Shown here one piece after another: positions 24,954-33,471 of a stretch of 57,948 bases of DNA; positions within the stretch are counted from its first letter, which is position 1; each line of letters begins with the position of its first letter. Origin of the DNA: Candidatus Gastranaerophilales bacterium (GTDB taxonomy: Bacteria > Cyanobacteriota > Vampirovibrionia > Gastranaerophilales > Gastranaerophilaceae); contig CALUWF010000008.1 of the NCBI GenBank assembly GCA_944324405.1, forward strand, positions 1 through 57,948, read 5' to 3'. Made by a program: the position numbers and the translations under genes. The notes beneath the pieces were generated by a model, which was not told where the DNA came from, ran no database searches, and saw only the letters and a list, made by a program, of their open reading frames with translations.

Positions 24954-26044
24954 TGGCAACATTAATACTTGAAGATGGAACGGTAATGACTGCAAAATCC
25001 TTTGGCGCATCACGCGAAGTTTTCGGCGAAATCGTTTTTAACACTTCAATGGCGGGTTATCAGGAAATTTTAACAGACCCAAGCTACGCAAATCAAATAA
25101 TCGTTATGACATATCCTGAAATCGGCAACTACGGCATAAATGACGATGATTTTGAGTCTTTATCGCCCGCACTCAAAGCTCTCATTGTAAAAGAGTACTG
25201 CAAAAACGAATCTCACTACAAAAGCACAAAAAAACTGGGTGAATATTTAAAAGAAAGAAATGTTGCCGCACTTGAAGGAATAGACACAAGAACACTCACA
25301 AAAAAAATCCGCGAAGCGGGCACCATGAACTGTTTTGTATCCCCGCGCGACTTATCAGAATATGAAATTAAAGAAAAAATCGAAGAAACAAAAAATTACA
25401 AGCCGAACCCCGATGTTGTTTTTGACGTTACAACGCGCGTAATGTACACCCGCGGTGAAGGCAACCCCATAAAACTCGCTTTTATTGACTACGGCGCAAA
25501 ATACGGCATTATAAAAAGCCTTGTCAACAGAGGCTGTGAAGTCAGAGTTTACCCCGCAAACGCAAGCGCGCAAAGCATTTTAGACGGCAATTTCGACGCG
25601 GTATTTCTCTCAAACGGCCCGGGCGACCCCAAAGACTGCATACAGGAAATAGAAACAATTAAAAAACTTGCGGGAAAACTTCCGATTTTTGGCATTTGTC
25701 TTGGTTATCAGCTTTTATCCATTGTTTTCGGGGCAAAGACATATAAGCTCAAATACGGTCACAGAGGCGCAAATCACCCCGTTATAAATTTGGAAACAAA
25801 TAAAGTTATGATGTCATCTCAAAATCACGGCTATGCCGTTGATACAAACACTCTGAGCGAAATTATGACACCGACATACAAAAATCTTAACGACGACACT
25901 TTAGAAGGCTTTAAAATAGACTCATTCAAAGTTCACGCCGTCCAGTTTCACCCCGAAGCCGCACCCGGCCCTAATGATGCAGCAATAATTTTTGACGGGT
26001 GGATTGAGTTAATGAAAAAATACAAAAAAGAGAGGGAACAATGA
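24953..26044 (+). CDS. carA: Carbamoyl-phosphate synthase small subunit (363 aa)
   Basis: Glutaminase subunit supplying ammonia to CarB. An N-terminal CPSase_sm domain (1-150) precedes a class I amidotransferase domain with the nucleophile C249 (GICLGYQ) and the His-Glu pair in FHPEAAPGP. Overlaps carB by 4 nt. Because the operon holds a single car pair, the product must also serve arginine synthesis if that pathway exists. Confidence 0.95.
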   Translation: MATLILEDGTVMTAKSFGASREVFGEIVFNTSMAGYQEILTDPSYANQIIVMTYPEIGNYGINDDDFESLSPALKALIVKEYCKNESHYKSTKKLGEYLKERNVAALEGIDTRTLTKKIREAGTMNCFVSPRDLSEYEIKEKIEETKNYKPNPDVVFDVTTRVMYTRGEGNPIKLAFIDYGAKYGIIKSLVNRGCEVRVYPANASAQSILDGNFDAVFLSNGPGDPKDCIQEIETIKKLAGKLPIFGICLGYQLLSIVFGAKTYKLKYGHRGANHPVINLETNKVMMSSQNHGYAVDTNTLSEIMTPTYKNLNDDTLEGFKIDSFKVHAVQFHPEAAPGPNDAAIIFDGWIELMKKYKKEREQ

Positions 26045-29000
26045 AAGATAATTCCATAAAAAAAGTCCTTGTAATAGGCTCGGGCCCGATTGTGATAGGT
26101 CAGGCGGCAGAATTTGACTACGCGGGCGTGCAAGCCTGCCGCGCGCTTAAGGAAGAAGGAATTGAAGTTGTCCTTGTAAATTCAAATCCCGCAACCATTA
26201 TGACGGATGAACACATAGCCGATAAAGTCTATATCGAGCCTCTGACGGTTGATATGCTTGAAAAAATCATTGAAAAAGAACATCCGCAGGGACTTATGGC
26301 GTCATTAGGCGGACAAACCGGTCTAAATCTTGCTTGCGAACTCAACGACAAAGGCATACTTGAAAAACATAACGTAAAAGTTTTAGGCACAAATATTTCC
26401 TCCATCAAAAAAGCAGAGGACAGGGAACTATTTAAAAAACTTATGAACGAAATAGGAGAGCCTATCCCCGACAGCGCAACGGTTTCAAGCTATGAAGAAG
26501 CGCTTGATTTTGCCCAAAAAATAGGCTTTCCCATAATCATTCGTCCCGCCTTTACTTTAGGCGGCGCAGGAGGCGGAATTGCGCACAATGAAAAAGAATA
26601 CGAAGAAATTGTGCACTCCGGACTGACTCAATCCCCCATAAATCAAGTCCTTGTCGAAAAGTCAATCGCCGGCTTTAAAGAAGTCGAATACGAAGTTATG
26701 AGAGATTCAAACGACACATGCATAATTATATGCAACATGGAAAACATTGACCCCATCGGCATTCACACGGGCGACAGCTTTGTGGTTGCGCCTTCTCAAA
26801 CCCTTACAAACAACGAATATCAAATGTTGAGGTCTTCTGCGATAAAAATCATCCGCGCGCTGAAAATCGAAGGCGGCTGCAATGTACAGTTTGCGCTTGA
26901 TACAAAGTCTAACCAATATTATGTTATTGAGGTAAACCCCCGTGTATCAAGGTCATCGGCCCTTGCTTCAAAGGCCACGGGCTACCCTATTGCAAAAATT
27001 ACCGCAAAAATCGCCATCGGCTACAATTTGCACGAAATTAAAAACTCCGTCACACAAAAAACAGTTGCCGCATTTGAGCCTGCTCTTGACTATGTTGTCG
27101 TAAAAATTCCAAAGTGGCCTTTTGACAAATTCGCAACGGGCGACAGGATTTTAGGCACCAAAATGAAAGCCACGGGCGAAGTTATGGCAATAGGGCGCAC
27201 ATTCTGCTCGGGTTTTAAAAAGGCGGTGGCATCACTTGAAGGCAAACAAACGGGGCTTTTGCACCATAAATTTGAAAATATGTCCCTGGAGCAGCTTTTG
27301 GATGAACTCCACATTCAGGACGACAGAAGGATTTTCAGACTTGCGGAAGCACTTTCAAGAGGTGTTGAGGTCGACGAGCTTAATAAAATTACAAAAATCG
27401 ACAGATGGTTTATATATAAAATCAAAGAAATAACCGAAGCAGAGCGGGAATTAGAGGTAAAATCCCTTGATTTTGCGCTCTACAAAAAGGCAAAAGAATA
27501 CGGATTTTTAGACTCCGAGATTTGCGAATATGCCAAAGTCGACAAAAAAACCCTTGATAATTTCAATCTTGATGCGTCTTTTCGCATAGTAGACACATGC
27601 GCAGGGGAATTTCGCGCCGCAACACCCTATTTTTACTCCACATACGGCGAAGAATGCGAACTTGACGAGTACAAAAAAGAAATAACCGACAAAAAAGGCG
27701 CCGCAGCCAAAAACGAAAACGTCATCGTGCTCGGCTCGGGCCCGATAAGAATAGGTCAAGGCATAGAGTTTGACTACTGTTCGGTACATGCGAGCCTCGC
27801 GCTTCGGGAAAACGGCTACGAATCCGTTATGATAAATTCAAACCCCGAAACTCTCTCGACCGATTTTGACGTGGCGACAAGGCTTTATTTTGAGCCGATG
27901 AACGTTGAAAACGTAATGAATATCATAAAAAAAGAAAACCCTAAAGGCGTTATGGTGCAATTTGGCGGGCAAACGGCAATCAACCTTGCGCCAAAACTCG
28001 CATCATACGGTGTAAACATCCTCGGAACGTCTTTAGAAAGCATAAATGCCGCAGAGGACAGAAAAATTTTTGAAAAACTTTTAAAAGAACTTAAAATCCC
28101 GCAGCCAAAAGGCAGGGGCGTAAGGAGCGCTCAAGAAGCCCTTGAAACCACGCATGAACTTGGCTATCCCGTTCTTGTGCGCCCCTCATACGTTATCGGC
28201 GGACGCGGAATGCAGGTCGTATACAACGACGACGAGCTTTTGACCTACATAAATCAGGCGCTGCAATTCTCAAGCGAACATCCCGTTTTAATCGACCAGT
28301 ACATAGAAGGCTTAGAAGTAGAGCTTGACGCCGTATCGGACGGTAAAGACATCCTGATACCCGGTATTTGCGAACATATCGAGCGCGCGGGCGTGCACAG
28401 CGGCGATTCGATGAGCATTTACCCTTCAAGGAATATCAGCCGCAAAAACGAAAGAAAACTCGTAAAATACGCGCGCGACATCGCAAGAAAGCTCAACATA
28501 AAAGGCTTAATGAATATACAATTTATAATAAAAGACGACGTTGTATATGTAATAGAAGTAAACCCCAGAGCCTCGCGCACAGTGCCCATTATGTCTAAAG
28601 TTACGGGCATACCGATGGTAAAAATCGCAATTAACGCGGCTTTAGGCAAATCAATCCGCTCTTTTGGCTTTGGCGTCGGGCTGTACAGGAAAACAAATCT
28701 TGTATGCGTCAAAATGCCCGTATTCTCATTTCAAAAACTAAACAGAATTGACCCCGCGCTTGCGCCTGAAATGAAGTCAACGGGCGAAGTTCTCGGCGTG
28801 GATACAAACTTTAAACGCGCACTTTTAAAATCTTTTATCGCCGCAGGCTACAAATTCGGCGGCAAAAAACAAAGAGTCCTTGTGTCCTTAAATGACCATT
28901 ACAAAAAACCCGCGCTTAAAATCGTCAAAAGACTTTTCTCACAAGGGTTTTTCATTATGGCAACCTGGGGAACGCACAAATTCCTTGAACAAAACGGCGT

Positions 29001-29283
29001 ACCTTCAAAAATGATTGAAAAATTTATGATAGATAAACTCCAAAAACGTATGAAAAACGGACGTTTAAGCTTTATCATAAACACGCCGACTCTAGGTAAA
29101 AACTCCCAGACAAGCGGCTTTCAAATACGTACAATTGCCGAAATGTACGGCGTGCCTTGCTTTACCTCGATTGACACCGCGCGCGCGTATTTAAGGGCAT
29201 ATAAAACTTTTGACAAAAAAGTTGAACTCACGCCCGACACCATAACAAACTACAGGAAAAAGAAACTCTTTGGCATATTTTAA
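26041..29283 (+). CDS. carB: Carbamoyl-phosphate synthase large subunit (1080 aa)
   Basis: Two ATP-grasp halves make carbamoyl phosphate from bicarbonate, ammonia and two ATP. Each half opens with a nucleotide-fold motif: VIGSGPIVIGQAAEFDYAG at about residue 11 and VLGSGPIRIGQGIEFDY at about 562. The paired NSNPATIMTD/NSNPETLSTD segments follow. The allosteric MGS domain spans about 935-1080 and, in known enzymes, is the site of UMP inhibition. Full length, no frameshift. Final gene of the operon; it ends 5 nt from the convergent gmhA stop codon with no clear terminator in between. Confidence 0.96.
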   Translation: MKDNSIKKVLVIGSGPIVIGQAAEFDYAGVQACRALKEEGIEVVLVNSNPATIMTDEHIADKVYIEPLTVDMLEKIIEKEHPQGLMASLGGQTGLNLACELNDKGILEKHNVKVLGTNISSIKKAEDRELFKKLMNEIGEPIPDSATVSSYEEALDFAQKIGFPIIIRPAFTLGGAGGGIAHNEKEYEEIVHSGLTQSPINQVLVEKSIAGFKEVEYEVMRDSNDTCIIICNMENIDPIGIHTGDSFVVAPSQTLTNNEYQMLRSSAIKIIRALKIEGGCNVQFALDTKSNQYYVIEVNPRVSRSSALASKATGYPIAKITAKIAIGYNLHEIKNSVTQKTVAAFEPALDYVVVKIPKWPFDKFATGDRILGTKMKATGEVMAIGRTFCSGFKKAVASLEGKQTGLLHHKFENMSLEQLLDELHIQDDRRIFRLAEALSRGVEVDELNKITKIDRWFIYKIKEITEAERELEVKSLDFALYKKAKEYGFLDSEICEYAKVDKKTLDNFNLDASFRIVDTCAGEFRAATPYFYSTYGEECELDEYKKEITDKKGAAAKNENVIVLGSGPIRIGQGIEFDYCSVHASLALRENGYESVMINSNPETLSTDFDVATRLYFEPMNVENVMNIIKKENPKGVMVQFGGQTAINLAPKLASYGVNILGTSLESINAAEDRKIFEKLLKELKIPQPKGRGVRSAQEALETTHELGYPVLVRPSYVIGGRGMQVVYNDDELLTYINQALQFSSEHPVLIDQYIEGLEVELDAVSDGKDILIPGICEHIERAGVHSGDSMSIYPSRNISRKNERKLVKYARDIARKLNIKGLMNIQFIIKDDVVYVIEVNPRASRTVPIMSKVTGIPMVKIAINAALGKSIRSFGFGVGLYRKTNLVCVKMPVFSFQKLNRIDPALAPEMKSTGEVLGVDTNFKRALLKSFIAAGYKFGGKKQRVLVSLNDHYKKPALKIVKRLFSQGFFIMATWGTHKFLEQNGVPSKMIEKFMIDKLQKRMKNGRLSFIINTPTLGKNSQTSGFQIRTIAEMYGVPCFTSIDTARAYLRAYKTFDKKVELTPDTITNYRKKKLFGIF

Positions 29284-29288
29284 AGCGG

Positions 29289-29879
29289 CTACACTTCGCT
29301 GCGGCTTACGCGTTCTTTTTCAACTTCAAGACAGATAAGGTGTTCAATCATGCTGTGTGCTTCTTGAATAAGCGGGGTATCATTTGAAGGCACACATAAA
29401 GCTATATCGGCCTTTTGAAGGTATGTGGCGCCAAGCATTTCGCTTGTAATGAAAATAACCTGCATACGTTTTTTCTTTGCCGCATCAATTGCATTTAAAA
29501 TATTTTTTGAGTTTCCGCTCGTTGAAATTGCTATAAATACGTCATTTTCGCGCCCCAGGGCTTCAATTTGCCTTGAGAAAATATACTCAAAGTTAAAATC
29601 ATTTGCCGCCGCCGTAATAACGCAACTGTCAGCACTCAGCGCTATTGCGCTCAGGGGAGTTTGTGTGGTATAAAATTTTACAGTAAATTCCGCCGCCATA
29701 TGCATTGCATCTGCCGCAGAGCCGCCGTTTCCGGCAATTAAAATCTTTCCGCGCCTCCTTATTGATGAAATCACAAGCTGGCTTGCCTGATAAATTTTAA
29801 CTAACAGCCTTTCATTTTTTAAAATTGCGGTTTTAACGTCAATCGAGTGTTCGATGTAGTGTTTAATATCATCTAACAA
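29289..29879 (-). CDS. gmhA: Phosphoheptose isomerase, SIS domain (196 aa)
   Basis: Isomerises sedoheptulose 7-phosphate to heptose 7-phosphate, the first step to the ADP-heptose of LPS core or S-layer glycans. GNGGSAADA (50-58), the active-site glutamate E64 in MAAEF, ISTSGNS (near 118) and the C-terminal EAHSMIEHLICLEVE, with its catalytic-type histidine, are all typical. Lies downstream of the coiled-coil gene on the same strand, about 70 nt away. No other heptose gene is nearby. Supports an outer membrane, with lptB and lptF at 52-54 kb. Confidence 0.88.
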   Translation of the reverse strand: MLDDIKHYIEHSIDVKTAILKNERLLVKIYQASQLVISSIRRRGKILIAGNGGSAADAMHMAAEFTVKFYTTQTPLSAIALSADSCVITAAANDFNFEYIFSRQIEALGRENDVFIAISTSGNSKNILNAIDAAKKKRMQVIFITSEMLGATYLQKADIALCVPSNDTPLIQEAHSMIEHLICLEVEKERVSRSEV

Positions 29880-29952
29880 CTGAATTATGCCTCATATATA
29901 CTACATTATTAATAATAACATTTTTTGGCGTTTTTTCAATGCTGCAATTACA

Positions 29953-32900
29953 TTATTCTTCAATATAGGCAACGATTTTTTCCATGTAGCCCTGAATTTT
30001 GTCTATTTTTTGTTCAAGGTCATCCATACGGCCCGTGAGTTCTTTTGTTTGTTTCATATTTTCGTAAGTAACGTCAATAAAAGACGCAGGGTCAAATTCA
30101 CTGCCTTGTTTTTGCAAAAGTAAATTTAATTTTTCATCCAAATCTTCAAGATAAGAAATCTGCTTTCTGCTTGATTCTTCAATTCTTGAACTATCCGGGG
30201 TTTTTTCCGAACGGATGAGCCTTGTTTTAATTTCTTCCATGCTCATGCGCTCTGCATTTTCTACCTGTTGCGAAAGTCCGTCAAGCTTTTGTGAAGCCGA
30301 TTTCAGCCAGCCTCCCATGTGTGAAAGCTGCCCTTCAAGTGTGTGGTTGAGCTTATTATTTTCAATATTGATATTTTTAAGTTCAATAAGCCTGTTGATA
30401 AACTCTTTGTAATTATCCCCTTTGAGATTTTTTTCAATGCTCAATCTCAATTTTGCGATGTCTGATTCAACATCTTGAAGTGAATAAGTATAGCTTGTAT
30501 CTTCATTTGCACTTACGATTTTTGCAATATTCGTTGTAATTCTGTCTATATTTGTTTCAACGTTTGAAATTCTCTGGGTAAGATTATAAGTTTCCACCCG
30601 TATTTCATCATTTTTGGCGTTAAATACCGCTTCAAATTTGTCTTGTAAATCAACAATGCGGGCTTCTATGCAATCTCTTAAATCTTCGCTTAAGTTATTT
30701 TTTAAATACTCGACATTTGCAAGGTATTCATCAATTTTTGAAAGATAATTATTTACATCCTGATTTTTATTCGATGAAAATTCGTCATTTTTGTCGGATA
30801 TTTCGCTTATCTTATCGCTTATGTGATCACTTAATTCTTTTGTCGAACTTTCAAGGTGATCTCTTAAAAGTTCAATTGATTCCCTGAGTTCTTCTTCTTT
30901 ATCCGTATTAAAAAATTCAAGTCTTTCGCTGATAGAGTCAACTTTTTGCAAAATTTCATCTATTGCCATATTTTTAGGCGGCTCTTTTTTTGCAATAATA
31001 TCGACTTTTTTTGCAAGTTCGGTGCCGTTGTTTTGGATTTCTTCAAGAAGTTCTTTTGCATTGTGAATTTGCTGCTGATTTGTATGTTCTATTTTTTCAA
31101 GAATGTTATTTATAACTTCAAGAATTATTTCGTCATTGTTGGAAGATTGGCTTTTTGTCTGGCCTTCGATGATTGTATTGATTTTTTCTTCCAGTATTAT
31201 AAAGTTTGCCTTGGCATTTTTGGTGCTGCCCAAAATGCCCTCTATCATATCGTTTTTAAGCACGATAAGGGCTTCTTTAATTTCGTTTGTGTCCGGATTT
31301 TGCCCCTCAACCGCCTCTTTTAAAACTTCAATTGTTTTTTTATAATCTTCAAATTCCTTTGAAATGTTGAAATTTACGTTTTCGACACTTTCAATCAAAT
31401 GGTTTGAAAGGGTTTGAAGATCAACCTTAATTTCTGCAAGAGAGCTGTTGTGCGAATATTTAACATCTTCAATATACTCTTTTACAATTTCGGATGTTTC
31501 TTTAAAATAATTTTTCAACCCCTCAACATTTCCTGCATTATCGGATGTCAATTGCTCTCTGAATACTTCAAGCTTTTGTGTTATCTGGGGCAGGGTATTG
31601 TTAATTTTTTCAAGTATTTCAATGTTTGTGCCGGAGGCCGCGCGTTCAAAATTTTCTTTTATTCTCTCAAAAGATACGCTTAAACTTGTGCTTGTGTCTT
31701 TTACGCTTTGATTTATTGCATTTAGCTGCTCGCCTATTGTCTTATCTTTCAATTCTTTTAAAGCTCTTTCAATAGGCTCGCGCAGCGCTTCTATTCCGCC
31801 CCTGTTGATAGAGGATATTTCCTCTTTTAAATCGGAAAATCTCTGGGTGAGGGATTTTAAGTCATCCCTTAAATTATTAAGGACAAAATCAACGCTTTGA
31901 TTGCTTTTTTCGGTTTTGCTCTCAAGCATTTTATCAAGGCTTGAAAACTCGCTGCTTATAAGCTCTACAACGCTTGATAAAGAGTCTTTTGTTATTGTTT
32001 TAATGTTATCTTCGATATTTTTTACTTCGCTTAAAGCGCTCTCTCTCGGGAGTTTTTGAATATTCTGCTCCAGCATTTCAAGCTTTGCCTTAAGAAAGCT
32101 TAAATCCTGCGCCATTTTTTGCGTTTTATCGGATAAAGAATTGCCCAGACTTTCTTGCAATTTGGTCATTTGGGCGCTGATAAAATTAATTCCCTCAGCC
32201 ACTCCGTTTGTCTGGTCAAAAATTTGATTTTTTAAATCCGCGTCGCCCTGGGCTTTTATTTTTGCAAGGTTTTCGCGCAGATTTGCGGCAAATTCATCCC
32301 TTCCCGTGCTGAATTGCAGACTGAGTTTGTCAATTAAAGCTTTGAGTTCGCTTTTAAGTTTGTTCAAATCTTCATTTGAAATGTTTTGCTGTAATCTTGT
32401 TTCTATTGAATTAATGGCATTTGTAAATTTTTGCGAACTTTGATTAAGCGTCTGATCGAAATTACCCTCAAGTGCGCTTATATTCTCACTGACAAAGTTA
32501 ATGCGCTCTTTAAGTTCACCTATATCGTCTTTTGATGCGGTTTTTGAAATGTTTTCTTTTACTAAGTCGAATTTTTCCGCAATTTGCCTTATGCCTTCAA
32601 GGCTCTGGTCAAAAACCGCTTCTTTTGAATGAAATGCGTCAATTAGGCCGGTTAAATCACGGTATTTGTGGTCAATTATCGCAAGAGCCGAGATAATGGA
32701 ATTAACGTTGCCGTTAATAGTATCAAGCTCCAGCTGCATATCGGTCAATTCTTCTTTTGAATTAAATGCTTTAACCTGGTTTAAGAAATCTGAAAAATTT
32801 TTATTGAGAGTATGGGTAATATTTTCAAAACCGCGGCTGAAAACGGCAAATTCATTGCTTAATTTAACAATTTCATTAATGGGATTTGCGGATTTGTTTG

Positions 32901-33282
32901 TAATTAAAGTCTGATTGATTTTTTGAAGTGCAATCTCCTGAGCGCCGAGCTTTGCATACATATCGGTCACTTCGTTTAAAATTTTTGACACTTCCATCGA
33001 CATTTTAGGGTTTGAAAGCCCCTGTGTCATTTGTTTAATAAGATTTTCAAAGCCCGTAAGCTGTTGGCGCATTTCAAGCTGTTTTTCTTCAAGGACTTTT
33101 TTTGTTTCGTTTACTATAACGCCGATAAACTTCTGTGTGGTAAGCTCTGAAGAATTTTCAAATTTCTGCGCAAGGCTTGTCATTAAATTATTAATTTCAC
33201 TCTGCGATAGAGCAGGTCTTGAATACAAGCTTCTTATTGCATCTGTAAGCTGTTCTATTTTTACTTCAACATTGTCCGCCAT
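29953..33282 (-). CDS. Giant coiled-coil protein of unknown function (1109 aa)
   Basis: I do not recognise the family. Almost the whole length is helical with heptad-like spacing, very rich in Glu, Lys, Asn, Ser, Leu and Ile, and with hardly any Pro, Cys or Trp. There is no signal peptide, membrane helix, Walker motif or methyl-accepting hairpin. Repeated phrases such as LNxxNxSISxL and KELKDxI occur through the chain. A short non-repetitive head (residues 1-60) and tail (last 25) flank the rod. It is likely a cytoplasmic structural filament or scaffold. Similar composition alone is not homology: SMC, filament and chemoreceptor-like stalks all look like this. Confidence 0.85.
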   Translation of the reverse strand: MADNVEVKIEQLTDAIRSLYSRPALSQSEINNLMTSLAQKFENSSELTTQKFIGVIVNETKKVLEEKQLEMRQQLTGFENLIKQMTQGLSNPKMSMEVSKILNEVTDMYAKLGAQEIALQKINQTLITNKSANPINEIVKLSNEFAVFSRGFENITHTLNKNFSDFLNQVKAFNSKEELTDMQLELDTINGNVNSIISALAIIDHKYRDLTGLIDAFHSKEAVFDQSLEGIRQIAEKFDLVKENISKTASKDDIGELKERINFVSENISALEGNFDQTLNQSSQKFTNAINSIETRLQQNISNEDLNKLKSELKALIDKLSLQFSTGRDEFAANLRENLAKIKAQGDADLKNQIFDQTNGVAEGINFISAQMTKLQESLGNSLSDKTQKMAQDLSFLKAKLEMLEQNIQKLPRESALSEVKNIEDNIKTITKDSLSSVVELISSEFSSLDKMLESKTEKSNQSVDFVLNNLRDDLKSLTQRFSDLKEEISSINRGGIEALREPIERALKELKDKTIGEQLNAINQSVKDTSTSLSVSFERIKENFERAASGTNIEILEKINNTLPQITQKLEVFREQLTSDNAGNVEGLKNYFKETSEIVKEYIEDVKYSHNSSLAEIKVDLQTLSNHLIESVENVNFNISKEFEDYKKTIEVLKEAVEGQNPDTNEIKEALIVLKNDMIEGILGSTKNAKANFIILEEKINTIIEGQTKSQSSNNDEIILEVINNILEKIEHTNQQQIHNAKELLEEIQNNGTELAKKVDIIAKKEPPKNMAIDEILQKVDSISERLEFFNTDKEEELRESIELLRDHLESSTKELSDHISDKISEISDKNDEFSSNKNQDVNNYLSKIDEYLANVEYLKNNLSEDLRDCIEARIVDLQDKFEAVFNAKNDEIRVETYNLTQRISNVETNIDRITTNIAKIVSANEDTSYTYSLQDVESDIAKLRLSIEKNLKGDNYKEFINRLIELKNINIENNKLNHTLEGQLSHMGGWLKSASQKLDGLSQQVENAERMSMEEIKTRLIRSEKTPDSSRIEESSRKQISYLEDLDEKLNLLLQKQGSEFDPASFIDVTYENMKQTKELTGRMDDLEQKIDKIQGYMEKIVAYIEE

Positions 33283-33471
33283 AAACCCGGGTTTTCCTTT
33301 TTAAAAAGTTCTTTTTAATCGACATTTTATACAAAAGCAGTAAATTTTGCCACTTTGTAAACCATATTAATGCCTTGCTCCGTTACAAATCTTTACTTCA
33401 CGTTAAAAAAATAAGAGTTTTTTGATAATATAAACCGGTAAGGATAGATTATAAGATAGGTGAGTGCAAAA

